Assembly (NCBI GenBank): GCA_963668495.1
Contig: OY764545.1
Location: 1 to 64,000 of the forward strand
Origin: Oleispirillum sp963668495
GTDB taxonomy: Bacteria > Pseudomonadota > Alphaproteobacteria > Rhodospirillales > Rhodospirillaceae
Length of the DNA: 64,000 nucleotides
Reading direction: 5' to 3'
Made by a program: the position numbers and the translations under genes. The notes beneath the pieces were generated by a model. That model ran no database searches. It had not been told where the DNA came from and was given only the letters and a program-made list of their open reading frames with translations. The first letter of the stretch is position 1. Every line of letters begins with the position of its first letter. Below, piece by piece: positions 1 through 8,912 of the stretch.

Positions 1-576
1 ATCATAAACGTTTTCAACGCCTTGCACATACATAGCCAAGCGTTCCAGACCATAGGTCAATTCCACCGGAACCGGAGAGCATTCAAAACCGCCGACTTGT
101 TGGAAATAGGTAAACTGGGTTACTTCCATGCCATCGCACCAAACTTCCCAGCCAAGCCCCCATGCACCCAAGGTCGGAGACTCCCAATCATCCTCGACAA
201 AACGGATGTCGTGGTGATCCGGGTTGATGCCAATCGCACGCAGGCTGTCCAGATACAGTTCCTGCACCGCATCCGGTGATGGCTTCATCAAGACCTGATA
301 TTGGTAGTAGTGCTGCAAGCGGTTCGGGTTCTCGCCATAACGACCATCCGTCGGACGGCGAGACGGCTGAACATAGGCCGCGCTCCATGGTTCTGGCCCC
401 AATGCCCTTAGAGTCGTCGCCGGGTGAAATGTACCGGCACCAACCTCCATGTCATAGGGTTGCAGGATCAAGCACCCCTGATCCGCCCAGAAACGGTGCA
501 GAATCAGGATCAAGTCTTGAAAGGACGGAGCGGAGCCACATGCGGCCGATGCGTTTTGTGCGTTCACGATGCCCAT
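1..576 (-). CDS. glyQ: Glycyl-tRNA synthetase alpha subunit, C-terminally partial
   Basis: The alpha subunit of the tetrameric bacterial glycyl-tRNA synthetase activates glycine and charges tRNA-Gly in the cytoplasm. The 192 visible codons contain family stretches such as FQDLILILHRFWADQGC near the N-terminus, then QPYDMEVGAGTFHP, and GAWGLGWEVWCDGMEVTQF near the window edge; the gene continues beyond base 1. The ATG at 576 begins MGIVNAQNASAACGSAP before the conserved part. No strong Shine-Dalgarno sequence precedes it, so the exact start is uncertain. glyS would be expected just downstream, outside the window. Identification is secure. Confidence 0.95.
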   Translation of the reverse strand, partial: MGIVNAQNASAACGSAPSFQDLILILHRFWADQGCLILQPYDMEVGAGTFHPATTLRALGPEPWSAAYVQPSRRPTDGRYGENPNRLQHYYQYQVLMKPSPDAVQELYLDSLRAIGINPDHHDIRFVEDDWESPTLGAWGLGWEVWCDGMEVTQFTYFQQVGGFECSPVPVELTYGLERLAMYVQGVENVYD

Positions 577-693
577 CTATGAAAATGACGGAAATAAGGG
601 TTAACTTTTCAGGAAAACTACCCATCAGGCACGGGGTGGTCAAGACAAGTCAGTGCTGTTTCAACCCCACCCACGACATTTTTATGACTTTTG

Positions 694-906
694 TCAGATT
701 TTACCCTGACAATTTGGGCAGTCCCCTTCTGACCGAGGGGCATAATAAACCCCACACTTTGTACATTTTACCAAGGTTTCTTGCGTGCCATTTTCAATGG
801 AATTCTGATCTTGACCATTTTGCCCAACGGATCGCAATCGCCGAACCAAAGAGAAACAGACGTAAATCACAACTGCCACCAACAGCAGCTTGGCAAAACT
901 TAGCAT
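694..906 (-). CDS. Small membrane protein with C-terminal zinc ribbon, PP0621-like
   Basis: The product has 70 residues. Residues about 1-20 (MLSFAKLLLVAVVIYVCFSL) form one membrane helix followed by basic residues. The C-terminus has CTKCGVYYAP and CPNC, two CxxC pairs that could bind zinc. This layout resembles the small PP0621-type family, whose function is unknown. The start at 906 follows AAAGG with suitable spacing and lies one base after the stop of the upstream methyltransferase gene, so the two are probably cotranscribed. No function can be assigned from sequence. Confidence 0.7.
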   Translation of the reverse strand: MLSFAKLLLVAVVIYVCFSLVRRLRSVGQNGQDQNSIENGTQETLVKCTKCGVYYAPRSEGDCPNCQGKI

Positions 907-907
907 T

Positions 908-1690
908 TTAATCTGCCTTTCCGCTCTGCAATGGCATGGCATCGTCCAGAGACATCCCATCACGTAAAATAGCTTGTGCTGCGGCGGTATACACGCCGTC
1001 CTCACCATGCAAGATCAACCCCGGCAGAATCCGAAGCGGGGTTTTACGTCCTTTGACTGCGCGGATGATGACACGTTTTGCATCACGCCCCGGCTTCGAC
1101 CACAACGGAATGATCTCTACTGCGCCGAACACCCGCCCCAAAGCAATAAGAATATCCTGCAAACGATCCGCTGCCTGTATCACCGTCAGGTGGCCTTTCG
1201 GCTTCAAACACTCCGCAGCAGCACGAATCCAATCCGACACCGACGTGTCAGCCTCATGATGCGCCCGACCCCGCCCCGGCTGCGGTGAAACATTACCTTC
1301 GACAAAATATGGCGGGTTCATCATAACCCCGTCAAAGGCCATCCCCCCATCAATTTCGGAGGCACGGCGAATATCCCCATCAATCAGGTGCAGTCGATCC
1401 GCCATCTGATTGAGTTGGGCGGACTGCCGGGATAACTCCACGTGGCGCGGGTTCAATTCAATACCAACACAGCGCAGCATGGCTTCTCTGCGTAAAAGGC
1501 ACAAGGCTGCCGCGCCCGTACCACAACCGAAATCCGCCACACACTGTCCAGAAGAAGCCGGAACCGCCGACGCCAACAGCACCGGGTCCACCGCAACCCT
1601 ATACCCGCTGAGTGGCTGTAGAATTTTCAATCTGCCATTCAATAGTGTGTTGGTTGATGTATCCACTACGCATTCCTTTTCCACCAGCAT
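908..1690 (-). CDS. TrmN6-like tRNA adenine-N6 methyltransferase
   Basis: This 260-residue class I SAM-dependent methyltransferase has the SAM loop VADFGCGTGAAALCL and the catalytic motif NPPY (in MMNPPYFVEG), which marks N6-adenine or related amino methylation. The LQPLSGYRVAVDPVLLA opening is typical of the TrmN6/YfiC group that modifies A37 of tRNA1(Val). The start at 1690 follows GAGG about ten bases upstream. The small zinc-ribbon gene follows after one base. In related genomes I recall a gene of this family close to and divergent from the polyprenyl synthase gene; here two chemoreceptor genes lie between them. The substrate is inferred from family resemblance. Confidence 0.8.
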   Translation of the reverse strand: MLVEKECVVDTSTNTLLNGRLKILQPLSGYRVAVDPVLLASAVPASSGQCVADFGCGTGAAALCLLRREAMLRCVGIELNPRHVELSRQSAQLNQMADRLHLIDGDIRRASEIDGGMAFDGVMMNPPYFVEGNVSPQPGRGRAHHEADTSVSDWIRAAAECLKPKGHLTVIQAADRLQDILIALGRVFGAVEIIPLWSKPGRDAKRVIIRAVKGRKTPLRILPGLILHGEDGVYTAAAQAILRDGMSLDDAMPLQSGKAD

Positions 1691-1717
1691 AAACGGGTTT
1701 CCTCATCTGGCAAAGCA

Positions 1718-1742
1718 AACGGGCCACCAAAGGCGGCCCGTT
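1718..1742 (-). terminator. Stem-loop downstream of first chemoreceptor gene
   Basis: Arms AACGGGCC (1718-1725) and GGCCCGTT (1735-1742) form an eight-pair hairpin between the stop of the chemoreceptor gene at 1772 and the methyltransferase start at 1690. The minus-strand tail is only moderately T-rich (GTTTGCTTTG). It is a probable intrinsic terminator. Confidence 0.6.
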
Positions 1743-1771
1743 GTAAACTATTTTATCGTTTGCAGGATACC

Positions 1772-4222
1772 TTAGGCTGCACGACGCCCACGATAGCCAT
1801 TGGCCTTAGCAAATTCGGCAAAGACCTTATCGTGTTTGAAGGTATGGTTCCGCAACCATTTCCCAAGGTACGAGAACAGCTCGTTTCCGGCTTCACGATC
1901 CCCCCGAGACAGACGACCTTTCAGCTCGGCATAACGGGCACGCAGTTTTTCGTGGTACTCGCGGTGCTCGTCATAGTTCGGATAATTCATGCCCCGCATC
2001 AGTTTTTCTTCGTCATCGAAGTGGCAACCGACCAAGTCATCCAATTCGTGCAATAATTCCTGCACCGCTTGTTCACTATCGCCGGACATCATGCGGGCGT
2101 ATGCCGAGTTCAGAACATCAATCAGGTGTTTATGCTCTTCATCAACCTCGGCAATGCCGCAAGCCAGCTCATCATCCCATTCCAGAAGTTTAACCTGATC
2201 CTGATCGGAGCGAACCTGATTCAGGAAAGAACTGACTTCGCGCTTCAGATTCTCAGCCTGTTCCGACAAAGATTGTGCCGAAGAATGAATTTGGGATGCA
2301 GCCGCATTGGTTTCACCAGCGGCCTGCTGGACACTGATAATATTGGTGGAAACTTCACCTGTTCCCATGGATGCCATCTCCACGTTCCGAGCGATCTCCG
2401 CCGTTGCAGCGTTTTGCTGTTCGACCGAGGACGCAATCGTCGCAGAAATCTCACTCATTTCCATGATGACGTTGGTGATGCCTTCAATGGCTTTCACCGC
2501 CCCGGAAGTACCGGATTGGACTTTGGTGATTTGTCCGGCGATTTCACTGGTTGCTCGTCCAGTCTGTGTCGCAAGGTTTTTCACTTCATTGGCAACAACG
2601 GCAAAGCCTTTGCCTGCATCGCCAGCCCGAGCTGCCTCAATCGTCGCGTTTAGGGCCAAAAGGTTGGTTTGATCGGCAATATCGTTGATCAGATCAACCA
2701 CTTCACCAATTTCATTGACGATGCCGGACAATTCCATAATGGATGCATTGGTGGATTGCGCCGCAGCGACGGCTTGCTCAGATACATTGGTTGAATTCTG
2801 AACCTGCGTACCAATTTCAGCAATTGCACTGGACAGTTCATCCGCAGCAGACGCAACCGTTTGCACATTCGCGGTCGCCTCTTCCGAGGCAGCAGCCACC
2901 GTTGCGGCCTGAGAACTGGTTTCCGTTGCCATATTCGACAATTGACCGGATGCGGCCTCCAACTGGGCAACGGCAGCGGTTACGGCGTCGATCACATGCC
3001 CAACGCGACCTTCAAACGTGTCCGCCAACTGCATCATGGCTGCACGGCGTGCTTCCTCTGCCCGGCGTTTTTGCTCGGCTTGCTCTTCTTCCATTGCCTT
3101 CACGCGCAGAGCATTGTCCTTAAACACCTGCACCGCATCAGCCATATGTCCGATTTCATCTTGTTGACCAATCGCCGGAATTTCCGTCGATAGATTACCA
3201 TCGGCGAGGCTTTCCATCGCCTTGGTCATACCATGAATCGGTTTGGTAATTGAGCGAGCAATGAAATATGCAGCAACAAGCCCCACAGCCAAAGCAATCA
3301 GGGTGAACATCAGCGTGAAACTTTTTTGCTCTGCATTACCCGCGTGAGTTGCCTTTTCGACCCGTTCAAGTTCCGCCATATGCCCTTGAATGAGGGTGTT
3401 GGTCATATCAGCCACGACTTTGGCATATTGCGGCATTTCGTTCGTTACCATGTCATTTTCACGACCAACGGCAGCGACCACACGCGCCAACGACATGGTG
3501 TAGGTATCCAGCCCATCCTGCATTTCAGTGACCAGATTCCCGACATTTCGGCCCTTCACCAATCCGGCAAACTCATCCATGCGTTCGTTGATGACATCGG
3601 TCCATTCACGAGCCAAATCACGATAGTTATCCGTTGGAAAGCCCAGATAAAGCGCCGTGTACATCCGGGTGGTCATCAAAGCTTCCAACACACGGGAGGC
3701 GGATGCTGCCTCGGCATGTTGGCCTTGATCTGATGCTTTTTGAATGAAGTTCGAAAGCAGAGTTTGCAATTTCGGGCCAACAACCCCAACACCGTCTTCG
3801 GCGGACAGTTCAGCAGACCGGACAACGACAATTTGCGCCAACGTATCAAATTTACGTTCATACGCACGTACTGCAACCATGATGTTTTCAAGCTTTTTCA
3901 GCTCTTCATCATCAGTCATGCGGGCCTTCGCCTGTTCCAATAATGTTTTGGTCCCGGCCAAAGCCGTTGTGACGGCTTTTGAATTCTCGGCACTGGGTTC
4001 ATTGATATACATCAACACCAATCGGCGGGCATCGACGATGCTGCTATCGATTTTAGCCACCAGACTTTCATTGGTGGAGGCTGTTTCATATGCAGTCAAA
4101 CGACCTTCAAAGACTGAACTATTCCGGTACCCCATAAATGCAACGCTGGCAAAAAGCGCCAACAGCACCAAAAACCCCAAGTAAATTCGCGTACTGACAC
4201 GCATGACACTGCCCAAATTCAC
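1772..4222 (-). CDS. Methyl-accepting chemotaxis protein with C-terminal haemerythrin domain
   Basis: This 816-residue chemoreceptor probably couples an oxygen-linked signal to the CheA/CheW chemotaxis pathway. It begins with a membrane helix (IYLGFLVLLALFASVAFMGY), then a helical periplasmic domain of about 280 residues and a second helix (FTLMFTLIALAVGLVAAYF). A HAMP segment and the cytoplasmic signalling hairpin follow, with the tip DQTNLLALNATIEAARAGD and GKGFAVVANEVKNLA. The last roughly 130 residues are a bacteriohaemerythrin with the expected ligand set: EEH, HFDDE, EHREYH and HTFKHD, a diiron O2-binding site. I chose the GTG at 4222 because GGAG lies eight bases upstream; an ATG with no such site lies further upstream. 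It is a close paralogue of the gene at 4651-7101, of identical length. Confidence 0.92.
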   Translation of the reverse strand: MNLGSVMRVSTRIYLGFLVLLALFASVAFMGYRNSSVFEGRLTAYETASTNESLVAKIDSSIVDARRLVLMYINEPSAENSKAVTTALAGTKTLLEQAKARMTDDEELKKLENIMVAVRAYERKFDTLAQIVVVRSAELSAEDGVGVVGPKLQTLLSNFIQKASDQGQHAEAASASRVLEALMTTRMYTALYLGFPTDNYRDLAREWTDVINERMDEFAGLVKGRNVGNLVTEMQDGLDTYTMSLARVVAAVGRENDMVTNEMPQYAKVVADMTNTLIQGHMAELERVEKATHAGNAEQKSFTLMFTLIALAVGLVAAYFIARSITKPIHGMTKAMESLADGNLSTEIPAIGQQDEIGHMADAVQVFKDNALRVKAMEEEQAEQKRRAEEARRAAMMQLADTFEGRVGHVIDAVTAAVAQLEAASGQLSNMATETSSQAATVAAASEEATANVQTVASAADELSSAIAEIGTQVQNSTNVSEQAVAAAQSTNASIMELSGIVNEIGEVVDLINDIADQTNLLALNATIEAARAGDAGKGFAVVANEVKNLATQTGRATSEIAGQITKVQSGTSGAVKAIEGITNVIMEMSEISATIASSVEQQNAATAEIARNVEMASMGTGEVSTNIISVQQAAGETNAAASQIHSSAQSLSEQAENLKREVSSFLNQVRSDQDQVKLLEWDDELACGIAEVDEEHKHLIDVLNSAYARMMSGDSEQAVQELLHELDDLVGCHFDDEEKLMRGMNYPNYDEHREYHEKLRARYAELKGRLSRGDREAGNELFSYLGKWLRNHTFKHDKVFAEFAKANGYRGRRAA

Positions 4223-4560
4223 GACCCTGACTCCTACTAAAGGATGAAGCTTAACAATTTTACTGCGGCTCCAGACACCAAGAACCGCCTTTCCCACTGT
4301 TTAATTTCCCTATAATTGCTTCTAAACGTTGAAAAATTAATTCGTCAAAGCAATTCGCCCACCAGTCGGGCAAAAACATCTCCTCCCCATAGATGATCAT
4401 GAGAAAAATGCATACAGTACGCGCGACTACACCTTCATTAGCAGTATTTAATTTAACGTTACAACATTGCTTGATTTGCGAGCATGGCTATTTTTACTGA
4501 CACAAAACACCTAATAGTCGACAAGAATCCAACCGATTCGCGCAGTGCAAACACAACAAA

Positions 4561-4598
4561 GTGTGCAGCCGCCGCCCAACCGGGCGGCCGCTACACAC
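4561..4598 (-). terminator. Strong G+C-rich hairpin after second chemoreceptor gene
   Basis: GTGTG at 4561 and CACAC at 4598 close a long stem with a G+C-rich upper part (GCCGCCC / GGGCGGC) and two mismatches. On the minus strand it is followed by TTTGTTGTGTTTG. It lies about 50 bases past the stop of the gene at 4651 and separates the two paralogous chemoreceptor genes, so these are likely separate transcription units. Confidence 0.75.
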
Positions 4599-4650
4599 TA
4601 TGCTACACAAGCAAACACTAAGTCGTAAGGATGATGAATTGCTATCTTTG

Positions 4651-7101
4651 CTATGCCACGGAAACCGCCTTGGCATTCATGCCATTCAAGAAATCGGCAA
4701 GTTCCTTGTCATCTTTTTGCGTATGCTGTCGCAGCCATTCCGACAGGAAGGCAAACAGCTCCGCACCGGCAGAGCGATCCCCCTGCTGCATACGCGATTT
4801 CAAGTTGGCATACCGCTCCATTAGTCGGGCATGGTTATCCATATGCTCCTGAGTTTTCGGATACTTGGCGCGCTGCATCAATTTTTCTTCAGCAACAATA
4901 TGGTCTTTCAGATGATGATCCAAAGCCTCCATCAGACTTTCTCCAGCCTCATCAACACGACCAGACAACATCATACGGTGTGCCTTATTTAAGGCATCAA
5001 CCAGTTCCTTATGCTCTTCATCAATATCGGCGTACCCGCACTCCGACAGATGTGATGGATCCATCAATCTGGCATCTTTCTTGTCAGCCCGGACCTGCTG
5101 CAAGAAAGTCGCGACTTCCTGATTCAAAACCTGAGCCTGAGAAGCCAACGACTGCGCGGAATCATAGATCTGATTTGCGGCAAGATTGGTTTCCCCGGCT
5201 GCACCCTGCACACCAACGATGTTGGACGACACTTCCCCTGTCCCGATGGACGCCATTTCCACATTACGGGCAATCTCGGCAGTGGCTGCGTTTTGCTGAT
5301 CGACCGAAGAAGCAATGGATGTTGAAATTTGGCTCAGTTCCCCGATGACTTGGGAAATGCCTTGAATCGCCTCAACCGACCGGGATGTTTCCGACTGTAC
5401 ACGGGCAATTTGATCGGCAATGGTACTGGTCGCACGTGCGGTTTGATTTGCAAGGCTTTTGACCTCACCCGCCACCACGGCAAATCCTTTACCCATGTCC
5501 CCGGCGCGTGCGGCCTCTATGGTCGCATTGAGAGCCAAAAGGTTGGTTTGATCGGCAATATCATTGATCAGGCTCACCACCTCACCGATTTCATCAACAA
5601 TCTGCGACAGGTCACTAATGGAACTGTTAGTCTGATCTGCTGCAGCGACGGCTCGGGCGGAGACCATCGCCGAATTTTCCACCTGCACGCCAATTTCAGA
5701 GATCGCGTTTGATAGCTCTTCCGCAGCAGCCGCAACGGTTTGCACATTGGATGAGGCTTCTTCAGATGCCGCCGCCACAGTTGAAGACAAAGAACTGGTC
5801 TGCGTGGCCATAGCAGCCAGCTGTTTCGAATTAGAAGTTAACTGCGTAACCGCGCTTGTCACTTCAGCAATCACATTTCCAACACGACCTTCAAATGTAT
5901 CTGCCATTTCCAGCATTGCCTGACGCTGCGCGGCTTCGGACCGCTGGCGTTCGGCTTCTTGCTCTATTTCCATTTGGCGAACACGTAGGGCATTGTCCTT
6001 AAACACCTGCACCGCCCCAGCCATTTCGCCGATTTCATCCTTTTGACCAACCGCCGGAATTGGGGCCTCAAGATTTCCTTTCGCCAACTGCCCCATGGCC
6101 TGCGTCATACCGGAAATTGGCTTGGTAATGGTCCGCGCAATGGCCCAGGCCGCAAAAGCACCAAAGGCAAGCGCGACAAGGCCGAAAGTCATAGTAAAGA
6201 CCTTTTGGGCAGCTGTGTCGGCTTGTACCTGTGCCTCTACTCTGGACAGTTCCTGATTTTGCATGTCACGCAAAAAAGCCGATGCATCTGCAACGCGCTG
6301 TGCATAGGCAGGCATATCCTTGCGCACAATATTTTCTTGGCGAGCGACAGCCTCGACCACGCGATTCAATGAATCCGCATATTGCTTTGCTCCGGTCGTC
6401 AACGTCGTGATCAATTGCGCTGTATTCGCACCATGCGCCTCAATCGAAAACACCTCCATCCGTTGACGAAATACATCCATCCACTGACTGGCCTTAACCC
6501 GATAGACATCCTGCGGCAGACCAAGGTAAATCCCGGAATACATGCGACTTGCCATCAGGGCTTCCAAGGTTTGCCCAGCAAGGGCTGCATTGTAATTCTG
6601 CTTGGCCCGCATCGCGTCCTTGATATATGTGTTCATGGCAGTTTGCAGGAATGGCCCAATGGTGCCAACACCATCTTTGGCCTGAAGTTCACGGTTCCTG
6701 ACCGTCGCGGCACTAGTCAAGGCATCAAAGCTTTGCATATAGGCATCCAGCGCGTTTCCAATATTCGCTAACGCCTTTGCCGGTTGTTCCTCTGTCATCA
6801 ATAAGGTCGCCTGCGACAATAATGACTTGGCACCCTTTGCTTCGTCTTTGACGTCTTGAATTGTTTCTGCACCGGGCTGCTCAATATAGCGATGAACATT
6901 TCGACGCAGTTCGATGACTTTAGCATCAAGCTGCATCACGAGCTTTGCATTGGCACTAACCCGCGCGTATTCCATCAACTGCCGCTCAAATACATCACTG
7001 TTGCGATACGCCATCACTGCAACACTGACAAACAGCGCAATTAAGATAAAGAAACCTGCATATATTCGTGTGCTTACACGCATGTAATTTCCAACATTCA
7101 T
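4651..7101 (-). CDS. Methyl-accepting chemotaxis protein with C-terminal haemerythrin domain (paralogue)
   Basis: This 816-residue chemoreceptor is collinear with the neighbour at 1772-4222: membrane helix (IYAGFFILIALFVSVAVMAY), helical periplasmic sensor, second helix (FTMTFGLVALAFGAFAAWA), HAMP, signalling hairpin with the same DQTNLLALNATIEAARAGD tip, and a haemerythrin tail. The diiron ligands are again complete: DEEH, HIVAEE, EHMDNH and HTQKDD. The periplasmic domains differ more than the signalling domains, suggesting different ligands with the same oxygen-linked output. The ATG at 7101 has AAGGAG eight bases upstream. The gene arose by tandem duplication and is divergent from the polyprenyl synthase gene. 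Confidence 0.92.
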   Translation of the reverse strand: MNVGNYMRVSTRIYAGFFILIALFVSVAVMAYRNSDVFERQLMEYARVSANAKLVMQLDAKVIELRRNVHRYIEQPGAETIQDVKDEAKGAKSLLSQATLLMTEEQPAKALANIGNALDAYMQSFDALTSAATVRNRELQAKDGVGTIGPFLQTAMNTYIKDAMRAKQNYNAALAGQTLEALMASRMYSGIYLGLPQDVYRVKASQWMDVFRQRMEVFSIEAHGANTAQLITTLTTGAKQYADSLNRVVEAVARQENIVRKDMPAYAQRVADASAFLRDMQNQELSRVEAQVQADTAAQKVFTMTFGLVALAFGAFAAWAIARTITKPISGMTQAMGQLAKGNLEAPIPAVGQKDEIGEMAGAVQVFKDNALRVRQMEIEQEAERQRSEAAQRQAMLEMADTFEGRVGNVIAEVTSAVTQLTSNSKQLAAMATQTSSLSSTVAAASEEASSNVQTVAAAAEELSNAISEIGVQVENSAMVSARAVAAADQTNSSISDLSQIVDEIGEVVSLINDIADQTNLLALNATIEAARAGDMGKGFAVVAGEVKSLANQTARATSTIADQIARVQSETSRSVEAIQGISQVIGELSQISTSIASSVDQQNAATAEIARNVEMASIGTGEVSSNIVGVQGAAGETNLAANQIYDSAQSLASQAQVLNQEVATFLQQVRADKKDARLMDPSHLSECGYADIDEEHKELVDALNKAHRMMLSGRVDEAGESLMEALDHHLKDHIVAEEKLMQRAKYPKTQEHMDNHARLMERYANLKSRMQQGDRSAGAELFAFLSEWLRQHTQKDDKELADFLNGMNAKAVSVA

Positions 7102-7560
7102 CACAGGGTCTCCTTTGCCCACGCGAAAACCGTCATAAACTGACCACGACACTCGCTATCAAAGGTCTGCGGAGCCTGATGGAAATGGTAACAGGACACA
7201 CTCGAACAGGCACCCATACCAACGCGCTCCAACTACAGATAGAAACTCACCCCAAAATCTCAATAACAAAAATAAAGAAAGTAACCTAAGGTTATGTTTT
7301 TCAAATTAACATTTCTCTAAACTATTGTATCTTTCCAAGTTACGTTCCTCTACATGCCTTTGTGTTACACAAAACCAAGGCACAGGAGATCAAATTCCTT
7401 CGACAACAAGTTAAAGAAAGAAAACAATTCCCCTCGCCCTGCCTCATCAAGTTAACCGCCACAATCACAAGCATCGCCCATAAGATGCAGAATACGCGTA
7501 AGGCTCTTGCCGTACCTTTGCCGAAACCGTATTCTGGTCGTCCTTGGGATTAAGGGCCTT
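7102..7560. other. Intergenic region between divergent chemoreceptor and polyprenyl synthase genes
   Basis: These 459 bases hold no credible gene. They must contain the promoters of both divergent genes, but I see no convincing -35/-10 pair or operator. The middle (about 7250-7350) is A+T-rich. Confidence 0.5.
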
Positions 7561-8610
7561 ATGTCAAATTGTGTGGGTGAACCAGTGTCCAACGTCGTGA
7601 ATATCAATACCGACATTCGAAAGAGCAGTTCCGCTTTCGAAACCCTTCGTAGCCTCGTTTCAGAGGATATGACGCGCGTCAACCAAACCATCATTGACCG
7701 AATGGACAGCCCGGTCGCCCTTATTCCACAACTGGCAGGACACCTTGTTGCATCAGGCGGCAAGCGGCTGCGCCCTATGCTGACACTGGCCTCGGCCAAG
7801 CTGTGTGGGTCAAAGACCTCGCGTCAAATCATGCTGGCAACCTGTGTTGAGTTTATTCACACCGCGACCCTCCTGCATGATGACGTGGTGGATGAAAGTG
7901 ACCTGCGCCGCGGACAAGCCAGCGCCAATGCGGTTTGGGGCAACAAACCCAGTGTGCTCGTCGGTGACTTTCTTTTCAGCCGCGCCTTTGAATTGATGGT
8001 TGAAGATGGCTCAATCCGAGTCTTGGGGATCTTGTCTCATGCATCCTCTGTCATTGCTCAGGGTGAAGTCCTGCAACTGACCACAGCCAACGACATGGAA
8101 ACCGATGAAAGTGCCTATCTGGAGGTCATCGAATCCAAAACCGCCCAGCTGTTTGCAGCGGCCTGTCAAATTGGTGCTGTCGTTGCAGAGCGGCCTGCGA
8201 ATGAAGAAAAGGCCTTGGAACAGTTTGGTATGAACCTTGGCATTGCATTCCAGTTGATTGATGATGCCTTGGATTATTCTGCCAAACAGGAACAACTGGG
8301 CAAAACCATTGGTGATGATTTTGCAGAAGGGAAAGTGACCCTGCCGGTGATCTTGGCTTATCGCCGTGGCGATGATACGGAACGCCAGTTCTGGCACCGA
8401 ACCATGGAAGACTTGGATCAAGCCGAGGACAATAGTGATTTGGAACAGGCCAAACTCCTATTGGAAAAACACGCCGCAATTGAGGACACAATTCAACGGG
8501 CCCGGCACTATGGCGACAGAGCTCGTGACGCCTTGGCAATTTTCCCCGAAAGCGAAACCAAGACCGCAATGCTTGATATTGTCGACTTCTGTATCGAGCG
8601 CGCCTATTGA
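7561..8610 (+). CDS. Long-chain polyprenyl diphosphate synthase
   Basis: This trans-prenyltransferase of 349 residues elongates farnesyl diphosphate with isopentenyl diphosphate to build the ubiquinone side chain. Both aspartate-rich motifs are present: LLHDDVVDESDLRRG (first) and LIDDALDY (second). GGKRLRPML near the N-terminus binds isopentenyl diphosphate. Size and motifs fit the IspB/DdsA group (octa- to decaprenyl products), but chain length cannot be read from sequence. An in-frame ATG exists upstream at 7507; I prefer 7561, with a weak AAGG upstream, because the extra residues look untranslated. ispH lies about 17 kb away in the same window. Confidence 0.88.
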   Translation: MSNCVGEPVSNVVNINTDIRKSSSAFETLRSLVSEDMTRVNQTIIDRMDSPVALIPQLAGHLVASGGKRLRPMLTLASAKLCGSKTSRQIMLATCVEFIHTATLLHDDVVDESDLRRGQASANAVWGNKPSVLVGDFLFSRAFELMVEDGSIRVLGILSHASSVIAQGEVLQLTTANDMETDESAYLEVIESKTAQLFAAACQIGAVVAERPANEEKALEQFGMNLGIAFQLIDDALDYSAKQEQLGKTIGDDFAEGKVTLPVILAYRRGDDTERQFWHRTMEDLDQAEDNSDLEQAKLLLEKHAAIEDTIQRARHYGDRARDALAIFPESETKTAMLDIVDFCIERAY

Positions 8611-8703
8611 TATTCAACCTACATTTCCACGAAAACGGAACCGTAAAAAAACCTCTTGCACAACCGCAAACAGCAGCGTATAAACCGGACCTCGGCAGCG
8701 GAA

Positions 8704-8780
8704 CGGAGTGTAGCTCAGCCTGGTAGAGCACTGTCTTCGGGAGGCAGGGGCCGGAGGTTCGAATCCTCTCACTCCGACCA
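8704..8780 (+). tRNA. tRNA-Pro (anticodon CGG)
   Basis: The 77-base cloverleaf has acceptor arms CGGAGTG and CACTCCG and an encoded CCA at 8778-8780. The D arm is TAGCTCAGCCTGGTAGAGCA. The anticodon stem CTGTC/GGCAG encloses the loop TTCGGGA with CGG at 8738-8740. The T arm is GGAGGTTCGAATCCTCT. It reads CCG proline codons. Confidence 0.97.
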
Positions 8781-8794
8781 TTCCACTGCGATTG

Positions 8795-8826
8795 AAAAAG
8801 CCTTTAGCTTCGCTAAAGGCTTTTTT
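8795..8826 (+). terminator. Terminator after tRNA-Pro
   Basis: GAAAAAGCCTTTAGC and GCTAAAGGCTTTTTTC form a perfect stem with a three-base loop and a T6 tail, just after the tRNA. Confidence 0.88.
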
Positions 8827-8863
8827 CGTATGCACAAATCTTAACCGCCCCACGCCCATAAGA

Positions 8864-8889
8864 AAACCCCGGCTCGAAAACCGGGGTTT
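8864..8889 (-). terminator. Terminator after DUF2336 gene
   Basis: AAACCCCGG (8864-8872) and CCGGGGTTT (8881-8889) form a nine-pair stem immediately past the stop at 8913. On the minus strand it ends in a T-rich tail. Confidence 0.85.
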
Positions 8890-8912
8890 AGCAGATCAGC
8901 AGCACACACCCA

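Noticed and set aside
7362..7553. A small open frame of 63 codons upstream of the polyprenyl synthase gene
   Set aside because: Low-complexity Lys/Gln-rich product, overlapping the likely promoter region and without a ribosome site.
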